Of a stretch of 64,000 nucleotides of DNA, positions 53,901 through 62,266 are shown in pieces. The notes below the pieces were generated by a model. It had not been told where the DNA came from, made no database searches, and saw only the letters and a list, made by a program, of their open reading frames with translations. The position numbers and the translations under genes are program-made. Position 1 is the first letter of the stretch. The number at the start of each line of letters is the position of its first letter. This DNA comes from Chromohalobacter moromii (GTDB taxonomy: Bacteria > Pseudomonadota > Gammaproteobacteria > Pseudomonadales > Halomonadaceae): positions 930,001 through 994,000 of the forward strand of contig NZ_JAHXDI010000001.1 of assembly GCF_023091865.1 (NCBI RefSeq), in the 5' to 3' direction.

Positions 53901-54446
53901 ACCACAGTGACGGATTTCGACCGCAAGGAAATCATCATTCCCAACAAGACCTTCGTCACCGATCAACTGATCAATTGGTCGCTTTCCGACAACATCACGC
54001 GGGTGGTGCTGACCTATGGTGTCTCACACGGCTCTGACCTAGAGCAGGTCCATCGACTGATGCGCCAGGCCGCCGAAGAAAATCAACGCGTGTTGCGGGA
54101 GCCCGAGCCGCAGATATTTTGCCTCGAATACGGCGCGACGGCGTTCAGCTTCGAGTTGCGGATCTTCGTCAACGACTTGATGGATCGCCTGTATGCCAGT
54201 GATGAAATCAATCGACGCCTCGATGCCTTGTTCCACGAGCATGGCATCCGCATTGCGTTCAATCAGATGGATGTCTGGCTGCACGATGCGTCGGGGCGGC
54301 AGGCCTGGATAAGTTCGCAGCCCCAGGCGGATGCCCCATTGGGCGGTGAGGTGTCGACATCGAGGCCGGCGCGACGCGAGGGAATCGAGGATGCCGATAC
54401 CGGTCGCGGCCACGGCGGAGACGGTACGGCTGACAGCGATGAATAA
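50961..54446 (+). CDS. MscK/KefA-type mechanosensitive channel
   Basis: The 1161-aa protein has a signal peptide (IAYVAICLLWAVGDASA), a 450-residue periplasmic coiled-coil region rich in Gln/Leu heptads, a set of membrane helices from about residue 510, and the C-terminal MscS domain. The MscS pore region is visible as LQWLVAALGVGLGFGLQEIF, then ANFISGLIILFERPVRIGD and the beta domain. It opens under osmotic down-shock; a long MscK-type channel fits a halophile that releases solutes. ATG 50961 has GAGGA upstream; the open frame from 50802 has no supported start. Confidence 0.9.
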   Translation: MSCRRWHHLFAWQYWPGRHGRAHAKWRVSHCIAYVAICLLWAVGDASAQSALPEHDALTTRLDRLQSLEQPNSEQRAAIDDTRAALEALKELDTVDAKLDALEQRAENAPQESKSLTQQLQRLEQASASPSERDLGDLSLDALRERTGDALEQLETLQSRLADVNAQLISAQTLPERAQTAIAEARERADTRQSQLADLDDVEESNEVELAKRDRYRVEQALAERRAQWHQSELSHNTRLRELAMQQRDVLEKRIALQEDQLSALQSALDRERREQSEKAIADVGREDAEAIASHPVLTKVQQVNRDLSGELLEVTDRANDLVREGIETRTQLDRVRQVQRTLNEQIDAIRGSLLLSRILREQRESLPEVDELGGLQDEIADLRLRQFDLSQQRDVLRRPQQLADKSLAEADIDDAPGLREALIKLFESRRKLLDQLDEEYGNLLTIAINQQLNQQQLLEISGALRATIEEQLFWVANGRPLDLTWLQQFPRTLWQAMMQGDWRSALVSAWQRPDAEAFAMLPLLLLSAVLLLLRRRIKASLLRLHEEVGRLKRDTQMHTPRAIALNALLAAHGPLSLAAIGGVLNLGGHGFAVMLGAALLQLALAWGVVAWSRRLLVADGVAARHFHWSPQYVLRLRHLLLWLGIALIPVILISNVAPYSDVRLAERPLSLLLLLLGLVTMTVVLVRLILAHVPFFGLKLFRLLLGLALSIVPLILAGLIVMGFEYTALSLVGRFITSLYILGLWILVEAAVVRGLAVAARRLAYRRAVARRRAQAKEDTESGLEVVEEPPLDMEQVNQQSLRLSKLILFLGFTLVLYVVWADLLSVLSYLDNVTVWQIERGQGEAMTTSPITVADVLTALVLVALTLMMARNLPGLLEVMVLSRLSLKQGSAYAISSLLSYTIVGTGVVVSLGTLGVSWDKLQWLVAALGVGLGFGLQEIFANFISGLIILFERPVRIGDTITLGNLHGTVSRIRIRATTVTDFDRKEIIIPNKTFVTDQLINWSLSDNITRVVLTYGVSHGSDLEQVHRLMRQAAEENQRVLREPEPQIFCLEYGATAFSFELRIFVNDLMDRLYASDEINRRLDALFHEHGIRIAFNQMDVWLHDASGRQAWISSQPQADAPLGGEVSTSRPARREGIEDADTGRGHGGDGTADSDE

Positions 54447-54457
54447 GGAGGCAGCCG

Positions 54458-55216
54458 TCAGAGGCTCTTGGCCGCATGCAGGAGGAACTCGCGGTTACCA
54501 TCGCCGCCGCGCAGCGGGCTTTCCTGCCAGTGGCGGATCTCGAAGCCGGCATCGGCGCAACTCTCGCGGATGCGAGCTTCCACCGTCGCGTAAAGCGCCG
54601 GATCGCGGACGATGCCGTGGGCGTCGACCTTGTGGGGGCCGACCTCGAATTGCGGTTTGACCAGTGATACCAGGTGCGCGCCAGGGGATAGCACGGCGGC
54701 GAGCTGGGGCAGGATCAAGGTCTGCGAGATGAAGGAAACGTCCATGACCGCCACGTGGAGTCCTTCCGGCGCCAGGGCTGCGAGCCGTTCTTGGGGAAGC
54801 GCGCGGGCGTTGACGCCTTCCAAGCAGATAACGCGCTCATCCTTGCGCAGCGATGCGTCGAGCTGGTCGCGCCCGACTTCGATCCCCACTACGCTCGCGG
54901 CGCCGTAGCGCAGAGCGCAATCCGTGAACCCGCCGGTGGATTGCCCCACATCGATTACCGTCATGCCTTCGAGGCGAAGTCCCAGCGTCTCGAGCACGGC
55001 CTCCAGCTTGAGACCGGCGCGCGAGACGTAGCGTTCCTCCGGATCGTCGGCGAGCTGGAAACGGCTGTCGTCAGCGACTTTCTCGCTGGGCTTGGTCAGC
55101 GTGCGCGGAGGCTCCGTCGAGACCAGCGTGACGCGCCCATGACGGATCAGACGCTGGGCCCGCGTGCGTGAGCGTGCCCAACCCTGGGCGACGAGAAGAT
55201 GGTCGAGACGTTGCAT
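54458..55216 (-). CDS. tlyA: TlyA-family RNA methyltransferase
   Basis: The 252-aa protein has an N-terminal S4 RNA-binding domain (QRLDHLLVAQGWARSRTRAQ, RHGRVTLV) and an FtsJ-like methylase domain with SAM motif VIDVGQSTGGFTDCALRYGA, DVSFISQTLILPQLAAV and the conserved VKPQFEVGP. TlyA-type enzymes 2'-O-methylate ribosomal RNA or act as haemolysin-like proteins by old annotation. ATG 55216 is used; GTG 55222 is in frame. It converges on the MscK gene with 11 nt between stops. Confidence 0.9.
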   Translation of the reverse strand: MQRLDHLLVAQGWARSRTRAQRLIRHGRVTLVSTEPPRTLTKPSEKVADDSRFQLADDPEERYVSRAGLKLEAVLETLGLRLEGMTVIDVGQSTGGFTDCALRYGAASVVGIEVGRDQLDASLRKDERVICLEGVNARALPQERLAALAPEGLHVAVMDVSFISQTLILPQLAAVLSPGAHLVSLVKPQFEVGPHKVDAHGIVRDPALYATVEARIRESCADAGFEIRHWQESPLRGGDGNREFLLHAAKSL

Positions 55217-55299
55217 GCCCACACCGCTGGAGGAATTGATAAAAAGGCGTCGATAAAACGCCGTGTAGTATAGCGCGAGGCCGCGTGACGTTCATGCGG

Positions 55300-56400
55300 T
55301 CACGGCCCGTTGTCGCTGAGTCGCGTGTACTCGCGCTGCCAACGCTCGAGCAGCGAGTGGCGCTTGAGGGTGTCGAGCGTGGCCAGCAGGCTGGGGTCGA
55401 TGGCGATCGGGTGAAGGGCATCGCCAAGGGTCTTGCGTAAGTCACGGGCAGTGCCTTCGCCTTCGAGTGCGGTGTGTACCGCCCCGAGGGGCGTCTTGTC
55501 GCGGATCACCTGCTGACCTTGACGACTGAGAAGATAATCGACGAAGCGCTCGGCGGTCTCGGGGTGGGGCGCGCGCTTGGGAATCAGCACCAGGCGCTGT
55601 GTCACCAGGGCATAATCGCTGGGAATGACCATTTCCAGTTGCGGGTGATCGGCCACGAAATCGCGTGCATAAGAACCCAGCAAGTTATAGCCGACGGCGT
55701 AGCGTCCGTCGGCCAGACCGTCGAGCATTTCGCCGGTGGTATCGGCCAGCGCCGCTTTCACGCCGCCCAAGGCGGCCACCAGTTCCCAGTAGCGCGGTGA
55801 CATGTGCGCGTCTTCGGTGGCATAGGTATAGCCGGCGCCGCTGCGCCAGGGATCGTAAGTCACCACGCGGCCTGTTAGGCGCTGGCGTTCGTGGGTGAGC
55901 AAGCGCAGCAAGGCTTCGTGGCTATCCGGTGGTGTGGCGCCCTCGAGGGCATCGCGTCGATAGACGATGACCACGGGTTCGAAGGTGAAGCCGAACAATT
56001 CGTGGCGCCAGCGAGATGCCTGAGGCCACTGCCTGGCTGCGGAGGTGGTCAACGCCTGTGCATGGCCACGGTTGGCGAGTTGGTATTGCCAGGGCATCGC
56101 CGAGGACATGACGACATCGGCGGAAGCCTCGTCTTCTGCCAGGAAGCGCCGGTACAACGTGAGCGTGGTCAGGTTGCGGTAGGTGAGGTCGATATCGGGA
56201 TAGCGCGCATGAAAGTCGGCAAGTAGCGGGGCCATCAGATCATTGTCTAGCGCGCCGTAAATTTCCAGTGGCTGCGCGGTGGCCTCGTGGGCGGCGGCGT
56301 AACGCAGCACATGGGCGTCGTCGGCCAGCGCCATGGCCGATAGCATCAAGCCGGTGAGGGCGACGACCCAGTGCGCGAGTAAGCGACATGGCGTGGTCAT
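55300..56400 (-). CDS. Periplasmic binding protein in a two-component operon
   Basis: The 366-aa precursor has a signal peptide (HWVVALTGLMLSAMALA) and the extracellular solute-binding fold of iron or phosphoglycerate transport binding proteins: EIYGALDNDLMAPLLADFHA at the start, VVTYDPWRSGAGYTYATEDA and GYNLLGSYARDFVADHPQLE. There is no permease gene beside it. It overlaps the histidine kinase gene by 4 nt, so it is better read as a periplasmic sensor partner of the kinase, like PgtC in the Pgt system, than as a transport protein. Ligand unknown; a carboxylate imported by tctCBA is plausible. Confidence 0.8.
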   Translation of the reverse strand: MTTPCRLLAHWVVALTGLMLSAMALADDAHVLRYAAAHEATAQPLEIYGALDNDLMAPLLADFHARYPDIDLTYRNLTTLTLYRRFLAEDEASADVVMSSAMPWQYQLANRGHAQALTTSAARQWPQASRWRHELFGFTFEPVVIVYRRDALEGATPPDSHEALLRLLTHERQRLTGRVVTYDPWRSGAGYTYATEDAHMSPRYWELVAALGGVKAALADTTGEMLDGLADGRYAVGYNLLGSYARDFVADHPQLEMVIPSDYALVTQRLVLIPKRAPHPETAERFVDYLLSRQGQQVIRDKTPLGAVHTALEGEGTARDLRKTLGDALHPIAIDPSLLATLDTLKRHSLLERWQREYTRLSDNGP

Positions 56401-57779
56401 GGTGTTGAGTCCTCGGTGAAATGCAAGCGCACGCGCAAGCCCTGAGATTCGGCATTCGGGCGTGCCGGCACCAGGGTGAGTCTGGCGGCATGGGCGCGAG
56501 CGATACCGTCGACGATCGCCAGCCCAAGCCCCGAGCCTTGGCCGCCTTCCATGCCCCGATGAAAGGGGCGTAGCACCAGCAGGCGTTGCGCCTCGGGGAT
56601 GCCGGGGCCGTTATCCTCGACCTCGAGACGCGTCGGGGTCTCGCCGACGCGTACCGTAATACGCGATGCGCCGTAGCGGCTGGCGTTATCGATCAAGTTG
56701 GCCAGAGCCTCGGCGAGCTGCCATTGAACTGCACGCTGGATGACGGCATGTGACGGTGTCTCGACGCCCAGGTCGATCCCTGCGCGATGACAGCTCGACA
56801 GGGCGTCGCGTACGGCCTGCCGCGCGATGTCGCAAAGATCGATGTCGCGGGCTTCCGGCATCGACTCGGGATTGTTGAGGCGCGTCAGGGACAGCAGCTG
56901 CGAGGCGAGGCGTGCGGTCTTGTCGGCACTGCCGCGCATGACGCCGAGTGCATCGTGCCAGGCGCGAGGGTCGTTCTGACGCAGGGCAAGCTCGGCGCGT
57001 GCCGAAAGCCCCGCCAGTGGGGTGCGTAATTGGTGTGAGGCGTCGCCGATGAAACGTTCCTGGTTGGCGCGCACGCGGCGCATGCGCGCCAGCAGGTCGT
57101 TGAGGGTCTCACGTAGCTCGGCGAGTTCTCGGGGGAGAGGCAAGTCGAGCGGTGCCAGAGTGCGCGGGTCGCGGGCGCGAATTGCTCGGCGTAACTGGGT
57201 CAGGGGCATCAACGCCATGCGTACCCCGAGCAGCACCACGCCAATGGCCAACATCGCCATGGCGATCAAACGTAGCATGCTGCCCTGGAACAGCGTCTGC
57301 GTCAGTGCCTCGCGGCCTTCGCGGGTATGCGCTACACGGACCTCGAAAGGCTGGCGGTCGCGCCACCCTTCGAGTTGCGAGCGCCGCACGCCGAGGCGCA
57401 GTGCCATATCGTGCCACTGGATGTTGGTGAAGCGCATGTTGCCTTGGCCGTCATCGATGCGCGGTAGCTCGGCGTTGCCGCTGATGAAGTTGTCATGGGC
57501 ATCGTAAAGGGCATAGAAGACCCGCTCTTCGGCGTTCGAGGCCAGCATTTTCAGGGCGGCCGGGGGAAGATCCATCCATAATTGGCCTTGCTGGCGTTTG
57601 ACCTGCTCGGCGATGGAGAGCGAGGCCGACTCGAGCAGTCGGTCGAACGCCCGGTCGGCGGTATCGCGCGAGGCCAGATAGGCTTGAACGAGCATCACAG
57701 TGCCCAGAGCCAACATGGGCACCAGCAGCCAGATCAGCAGTCGCCGGTAGAGGCTGGGGGAGTTGACCGGTGGGCTCAC
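56397..57779 (-). CDS. Sensor histidine kinase (TctE-like)
   Basis: The 460-aa membrane kinase has two transmembrane helices (LLIWLLVPMLALGTVMLVQA and LRLIAMAMLAIGVVLLGVRM) around a periplasmic sensor of about 150 residues. It also has a HAMP region, the H box FIGDASHQLRTPLAGLSARA, the N box LANLIDNASRYGA and G boxes VEDNGPGIPEAQ and GSGLGLAIVDGIA. It belongs to the TctE/QseC-like group. It overlaps the response regulator gene upstream and the binding-protein gene downstream by 4 nt each. Confidence 0.9.
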   Translation of the reverse strand: MSPPVNSPSLYRRLLIWLLVPMLALGTVMLVQAYLASRDTADRAFDRLLESASLSIAEQVKRQQGQLWMDLPPAALKMLASNAEERVFYALYDAHDNFISGNAELPRIDDGQGNMRFTNIQWHDMALRLGVRRSQLEGWRDRQPFEVRVAHTREGREALTQTLFQGSMLRLIAMAMLAIGVVLLGVRMALMPLTQLRRAIRARDPRTLAPLDLPLPRELAELRETLNDLLARMRRVRANQERFIGDASHQLRTPLAGLSARAELALRQNDPRAWHDALGVMRGSADKTARLASQLLSLTRLNNPESMPEARDIDLCDIARQAVRDALSSCHRAGIDLGVETPSHAVIQRAVQWQLAEALANLIDNASRYGASRITVRVGETPTRLEVEDNGPGIPEAQRLLVLRPFHRGMEGGQGSGLGLAIVDGIARAHAARLTLVPARPNAESQGLRVRLHFTEDSTP

Positions 57780-58465
57780 GCGTCGCTCTCCAGCAGATAA
57801 CCCAGCCCCCTCACGGTGCGCAGTGTTAGCGACGAATCTGCAAGACGTCGCCGTAGACGGTGGATATAGACCTCAATGGCATTGTCACCGAGCGTTTCCT
57901 CGGCGAAGACGTGTTCGAGCAGGTGGGCTTTTTCCACTGGTTCGCCGGCATGGCGCATCAGGTAGGCCAGCAGGCGTTGCTCGCGGGGCGGCAGTTCGAG
58001 CGGGACGTCGTCGAGGGTAAAGCGTTGCGTCAGGGTATCGAAATGCAGCGCCCCGACATGCAACTGTGTGCCGTCGTCGTGCTGACGCCGACGCAGGAGG
58101 GCCCGCACCCGGGCTTCCAGTTCGTCCAGGGCGAAGGGCTTGGCCAGGTAGTCGTCGGCGCCCAGGTCGAGCCCTTTGACGCGGTCCTCGATGGCGCCGC
58201 GTGCGGTCAAGATCAAGACTGGCGTGTCGCGGTCGTGGCGACGCATGGCATCGAGTATCTCGAGGCCACCACGGCCTGGCAGGTTGAGATCGAGCAGGAC
58301 CAAGGCATGGCCATGGTCGGGAGCGGCGAGGCGCGTGAATGCGGCGTCGCCGTCCTCTAGGGCGTCTACTCGATAGCCGGCCAGGCTGAGGGCGTCGTAC
58401 AACGTACTGGCTAGCAGGGCATCGTCTTCGACCAGTAACAGGGGCGCGATGGTTTCGTGGCTCAT
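57776..58465 (-). CDS. OmpR-family response regulator (TctD-like)
   Basis: The 229-aa regulator has a receiver domain with DD in LLLVEDDALLAS, the phospho-acceptor aspartate in HALVLLDLNLPGRGG and lysine in LAKPFALDELEAR. A winged-helix DNA-binding domain has ELPPREQRLLAYLMRHAGEP and AIEVYIHRLRRRL. ATG 58465 overlaps the IclR gene stop by 4 nt (TCATGA region). It likely activates tctCBA, which is divergent. Confidence 0.92.
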   Translation of the reverse strand: MSHETIAPLLLVEDDALLASTLYDALSLAGYRVDALEDGDAAFTRLAAPDHGHALVLLDLNLPGRGGLEILDAMRRHDRDTPVLILTARGAIEDRVKGLDLGADDYLAKPFALDELEARVRALLRRRQHDDGTQLHVGALHFDTLTQRFTLDDVPLELPPREQRLLAYLMRHAGEPVEKAHLLEHVFAEETLGDNAIEVYIHRLRRRLADSSLTLRTVRGLGYLLESDA

Positions 58466-59052
58466 GACGGATAGTCCTGCAATGCGCGTTGGCTCAATCG
58501 TGCCGCGGCTTCTTGCAGGGCGCGCCTCGCCTCGCGGGCGGGCAAGCGTCCCTTGGGGCCGGAAAGGCTCAACCAGTACGCGGTATCGGGGACCGCTTGG
58601 CAGATCATCGTCCCGCCCGGCAATGCCAAAGAGGGGTCGCCGTCCTGCCATTGCCAGCGGTAGCCGGGGCGCAACGCATGGCGCAGATCCGTGTCCGGCA
58701 AGGTGCTCAAGCGGCATTCCATCTGGCCTTCCTCACATGACAGTAGCGCGGCGGTTTCTCCTGTGTCGTGGCATAAACGTTCGAGAACCGGCATCACCAG
58801 GCTGGCCAGCTGGCGCGAGGGCACATGGCGGCGGGCCAAGCGCGCTGGCGTAGCCCCCAGGCGATAGCGCCCGCGGGCATCGCGCTGCACGTAATCGTAA
58901 CGCTCCAGCGAGCCAAGCAAGCGTAAAAGCGTGCTTTTATAGAGTGTGGTGGCCTCGGCCAGCTCGGCCAAGGACAGGCTTTCATGCTGCGTGTCGAAGG
59001 CTTCCATGACAGATAGTGCACGTTCGACAGCTTCTACCCGATCTTGCGCCAT
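58462..59052 (-). CDS. IclR-type transcriptional regulator, short
   Basis: The 196-aa protein has an N-terminal winged helix-turn-helix (RALSVMEAFDTQHESLSLAE, then YKSTLLRLLGSLERYDYV) and an abbreviated IclR effector domain. It is about 60 residues shorter than the usual IclR proteins (about 250 aa), with the last part of the ligand domain reduced. It is the first gene of the minus-strand regulatory operon and divergent from tctC, so it probably acts at the intergenic palindromes. The start MAQDRVEAVE at 59052 fits the family; the frame is open upstream but without similarity. Confidence 0.82.
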   Translation of the reverse strand: MAQDRVEAVERALSVMEAFDTQHESLSLAELAEATTLYKSTLLRLLGSLERYDYVQRDARGRYRLGATPARLARRHVPSRQLASLVMPVLERLCHDTGETAALLSCEEGQMECRLSTLPDTDLRHALRPGYRWQWQDGDPSLALPGGTMICQAVPDTAYWLSLSGPKGRLPAREARRALQEAAARLSQRALQDYPS

Positions 59053-59171
59053 GGCGGGTCTCCCAAGGTATTTGTGTGCCGCAATGGCGATATTCAACTT
59101 TAGTCTTGAACGGCGGTGCGAGCGTTGACGCTCGCGCATGACACGCCTAGTTTTCTGCTCAAGGGAACGTT

Positions 59172-59218
59172 GTTCTGCCTTACAGAACTGTAAGGTAAGT
59201 GTCAGGTTGCCTGCAACC
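59172..59218. promoter_or_regulatory. Cluster of palindromes in the tctC promoter region
   Basis: Three inverted repeats are packed together: GTTCTG-CCTTA-CAGAAC (59172-59188), CCTTACAG-AA-CTGTAAGG (59178-59195, overlapping the first) and GGTTGC-CT-GCAACC (59205-59218). They lie 34-80 bp before the tctC start and between divergent IclR and tctC genes. They are candidate sites for IclR or the response regulator; none is assigned to a protein by sequence alone. Confidence 0.7.
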
Positions 59219-59251
59219 CATTTCAATTCTCGCTCAAAGGGGATAACAACA

Positions 59252-60238
59252 ATGGCTTTCAAAACGCCGCTCAAAATCGTCATGGCGGCCGCGCTGACAC
59301 TGGGTGCCAGTACGGCCATGGCTTTCGAACCGTCCGGCAAGGTCGAGTGCATCGCGCCCTCTGATCCGGGCGGCGGCTGGGACTTCACGTGCCGTAGCAT
59401 TGGCAATGTCCTCGAGGATCTCGACCTCGTGCCGCGCAGCGTGCAGACCATCAATATGGCCGGCGCCGGCGGCGGGGTCGCCTATGCCCATACCGTGAGC
59501 AAGCGTGCCGGAGACGAGCAGTTGCTGGTCGCCGCCTCGACGGCAACCACCACGCGCTTGGCGCAGGGCCAGTTTCAGGGCCTGGATGCTGACATGGTCA
59601 ATTGGATCGGTGCGCTGGGGGCCGATTATGGCGTCATCGCGGTCAGCAAGGATTCCGAGTACGAAAACCTCAATGAGCTGATGGATGCCCTCAAGGACGA
59701 CCCGCGTGCCGTGAAGTTCGCCGGTGGCAGTGCCAAGGGCGGCTGGGACCATCTCAAGGTGCTGATCGCGGCGAAAGCGGCTGACGTCGACAAGCTGCCG
59801 AAGATTCCCTATCTCTCGTACAACAATGGGGGCGAGGCGCTGACGCAGGTGGTGGGTGGCCACGTGGACGCATTTACCGGTGATATTTCCGAAGCGAAAG
59901 GCTTTATGGAGTCCGGTGACTTGCGCATTCTGGCCGTGCTCTCTGAAGAGCGCCTGCCCGGCGAATTCAGCGACATTCCTACCGCACGTGAGCAGGGGAT
60001 CGATGCGCTGGGCCCCAACTGGCGTGGTTTTTACATGCCGGCGGATATTTCCGATGACGCCCGTGAGTACTGGATCGATGCGATGGACACCGTCTACGCA
60101 AGCGACGAATGGAAAGAACTCATGAAGAAGAATGGGTTGATGCCGTTCCACAAGAGCGCCGATGAGTTCAACGAATTCGTGAAAAAGCAGATCCAGGATA
60201 TCCAAGAGCTCTCCAAGGAAATCGGACTGGTTAAATGA
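59252..60238 (+). CDS. tctC: Tricarboxylate transporter binding protein TctC
   Basis: The 328-aa precursor has a signal peptide (LKIVMAAALTLGASTAMA) and the TctC/BUG fold: VECIAPSDPGGGWDFTCRSI and INMAGAGGGVAYAHTVSK at the N-terminus, and FAGGSAKGGWDHLKVLIAA. It binds a carboxylate such as citrate in the periplasm. AAAGGGG lies before ATG 59252. It is the first gene of tctCBA and overlaps tctB by 4 nt. Confidence 0.92.
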   Translation: MAFKTPLKIVMAAALTLGASTAMAFEPSGKVECIAPSDPGGGWDFTCRSIGNVLEDLDLVPRSVQTINMAGAGGGVAYAHTVSKRAGDEQLLVAASTATTTRLAQGQFQGLDADMVNWIGALGADYGVIAVSKDSEYENLNELMDALKDDPRAVKFAGGSAKGGWDHLKVLIAAKAADVDKLPKIPYLSYNNGGEALTQVVGGHVDAFTGDISEAKGFMESGDLRILAVLSEERLPGEFSDIPTAREQGIDALGPNWRGFYMPADISDDAREYWIDAMDTVYASDEWKELMKKNGLMPFHKSADEFNEFVKKQIQDIQELSKEIGLVK

Positions 60239-60687
60239 AATGCAATGACCGCGTCTTCGGTCTACTGATGCTCGTCCTGGCCGTCGCGTACGGCTGGGGC
60301 GCCACTCAGTTTCCCGAACCATTCGGAGGAGGCGAGGCCATTGGGCCCGAGACCTTTCCCATCTTGCTGGCCGTGGTACTCGCGCTAAGTAGTTTGTATC
60401 TGATCGTCAAACCCGATCCGGGATCAAAATGGCCGCCGGCGCGCACGGGGCTGGAATTGCTGATCGCCGTGGTGGTGTTGATCGCTTATGTGCTGTTGCT
60501 TCAGCCCCTAGGCTTCATCATCACCACGACCCTGGCTGTCGGCACCTTGTGCTGGCGCATGGGCGCCGCTCCAATGCGCGCCTACGCCACGGGGTTGATC
60601 GCGGGCATCGTGGTGTATTTTCTATTTACGATCGGCCTTGATTTGTCCCTGCCGCTGGGCGTGCTGAGTGTACTGGAGGGAAGCTGA
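60235..60687 (+). CDS. tctB: Tricarboxylate transporter small membrane protein TctB
   Basis: The 150-aa protein has four predicted transmembrane helices (GLLMLVLAVAYGWGATQFPE, FPILLAVVLALSSLYLIV, LELLIAVVVLIAYVLLLQPL, and a C-terminal pair), with the PETFPILLA segment common in TctB. It is the small subunit of the TTT-family importer. It overlaps tctC by 4 nt and shares one base with the tctA start. Confidence 0.92.
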   Translation: MKCNDRVFGLLMLVLAVAYGWGATQFPEPFGGGEAIGPETFPILLAVVLALSSLYLIVKPDPGSKWPPARTGLELLIAVVVLIAYVLLLQPLGFIITTTLAVGTLCWRMGAAPMRAYATGLIAGIVVYFLFTIGLDLSLPLGVLSVLEGS

Positions 60688-62201
60688 TGGAAACCCTGGG
60701 CTATCTGATTGATGGGTTTGGCGTCGCGTTGGCGCCGCACAACCTGATGTTCGCCTTGATCGGGGCCTTTCTAGGTACCTTGATCGGGGCGTTGCCGGGG
60801 TTGGGGCCTGCCAATGGCGTGGCCATCCTGATCCCGCTGGCCTTTACGCTAGGCTTGCCGCCGGAAACTGCGCTGATCATGCTGACCTCCGTTTATGCCG
60901 GGGCCATGTATGGCGGGCGCATCTCGTCGATACTGCTCAATATTCCTGGCGATGAGCCGGCGATGATGACCTGTCTCGACGGTTACCCGATGGCCCAGAA
61001 AGGCAAGGCCGCCGAAGCGCTGGCGATCTCGGCGATTGCCTCCTTCATGGGGAGTTTGATCGCTACTATCGGCCTTATCTTGCTGGCGCCGTTGCTGGCA
61101 AAGTTCGCGTTGACGTTTGGGCCTGCGGAGTATTTCGCGTTGTTTGTGCTGGCCTTTGCTACCTTGGGAGGCATTACGGGCAAGAATCCCGTCAAGACGA
61201 TCCTGGCCGCGGCTATCGGGTTGATGATCGCGACGGTGGGTATCGACAGCACGGGGACCCAACGCTATACCTTTGGGGTGCTGGAGCTTTACGAGGGCAT
61301 CGACTTCATCATCGCCATCGTTGGCTTGTTCGCGATTTCCGAGTTGCTGTTCTTCATTGAAAGCCGTGCCGGTGGGGGTAAAGGGCCGATGAAGGTCAAC
61401 AAGCTCTCGCTGTCTTGGAAAGAGATCGGCTCCATTTTCCCGACCACGCTGCGTGGCGGTGTGCTGGGCTTTATCTCCGGTGTGTTACCGGGGGCCGGTG
61501 CCTCGCTGGGTAGCTTCATCAGCTATACCCTCGAAAAGAAAATTCTGGGCAGCAAAGGGCATTTCGGCGAGGGCGATCCGCGCGGTGTTGCGGCGCCCGA
61601 GGCGGGTAATAACGGGGCATCCTCCGGCGCCTTGGTACCCATGCTAACGCTCGGCGTGCCGGGAAGCGGCACGACGGCAGTACTGCTGGCGCTGCTGATT
61701 TCGATGAATATCACCCCTGGGCCGATGATGTTCACTCAGAATGCCGACATCGTGTGGGGGGTCATCGCTGCCTTGTTGGTGGGTAACTTCTTGCTATTGT
61801 TGCTCAACATTCCGCTGGTAGGCATCTTCGTCAAGCTGCTCTCGGTGCCGCCCAAGTATCTGCTGCCGATCGTCACTATGGTGGCCTTCGTAGGCATCTA
61901 CTCGATCAGCAATTCTGCCTTCGACCTCTATTTCATGGTGGCCTTCGGCGTGGCGGGCTATATCCTGCGCAAGTTGGAGATCCCGCTGGTGCCGATTATT
62001 CTGGGCTTGTTGCTGGGGCCGGAAATGGAAAAGAATCTCGGCCACGCGCTAACACTCTCCAACGGTGACTGGAGCGTACTCTGGAGTAGCGGCCTGTCGA
62101 TCACGTTGTGGGCGCTGGCCATCATCGGGCTGGTGTTGCCCGTAGTCGTGGGGCCGATCCTACGGCGTCGCATGCGCGCCGCTCAGGGGAATGTCGATTA
62201 A
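60687..62201 (+). CDS. tctA: Tricarboxylate transporter large membrane protein TctA
   Basis: The 504-aa membrane subunit has about twelve helices. The TctA signatures are ALIGAFLGTLIGALPGLGPA near the N-terminus, SVYAGAMYGGRISSILLNIP, the central GFISGVLPGAGASLGSFISY and PEAGNNGASSGALVPMLTLG. It forms the translocation path driven by ion gradients, likely Na+ or H+. It is the last gene of tctCBA; a short repeat region and a strong hairpin follow. Confidence 0.93.
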   Translation: METLGYLIDGFGVALAPHNLMFALIGAFLGTLIGALPGLGPANGVAILIPLAFTLGLPPETALIMLTSVYAGAMYGGRISSILLNIPGDEPAMMTCLDGYPMAQKGKAAEALAISAIASFMGSLIATIGLILLAPLLAKFALTFGPAEYFALFVLAFATLGGITGKNPVKTILAAAIGLMIATVGIDSTGTQRYTFGVLELYEGIDFIIAIVGLFAISELLFFIESRAGGGKGPMKVNKLSLSWKEIGSIFPTTLRGGVLGFISGVLPGAGASLGSFISYTLEKKILGSKGHFGEGDPRGVAAPEAGNNGASSGALVPMLTLGVPGSGTTAVLLALLISMNITPGPMMFTQNADIVWGVIAALLVGNFLLLLLNIPLVGIFVKLLSVPPKYLLPIVTMVAFVGIYSISNSAFDLYFMVAFGVAGYILRKLEIPLVPIILGLLLGPEMEKNLGHALTLSNGDWSVLWSSGLSITLWALAIIGLVLPVVVGPILRRRMRAAQGNVD

Positions 62202-62217
62202 CTCGGTCCCCGGTGTC

Positions 62218-62259
62218 TGATAAGTACGATTTAATTAGTACGATGTGATAAGTACGATG
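62218..62259. repeat. Three short direct repeats AGTACGAT
   Basis: The octamer AGTACGAT occurs three times within 42 bp after the tctA stop (TAAGTACGAT, TTAGTACGAT, TAAGTACGAT), spaced about 14-15 bp. They lie just before the hairpin that closes the operon. No function is known. Confidence 0.8.
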
Positions 62260-62266
62260 CGTGTTG

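Noticed and set aside
59234-60322. 362-aa minus-strand frame
   Set aside because: Shadow of tctC and the start of tctB.
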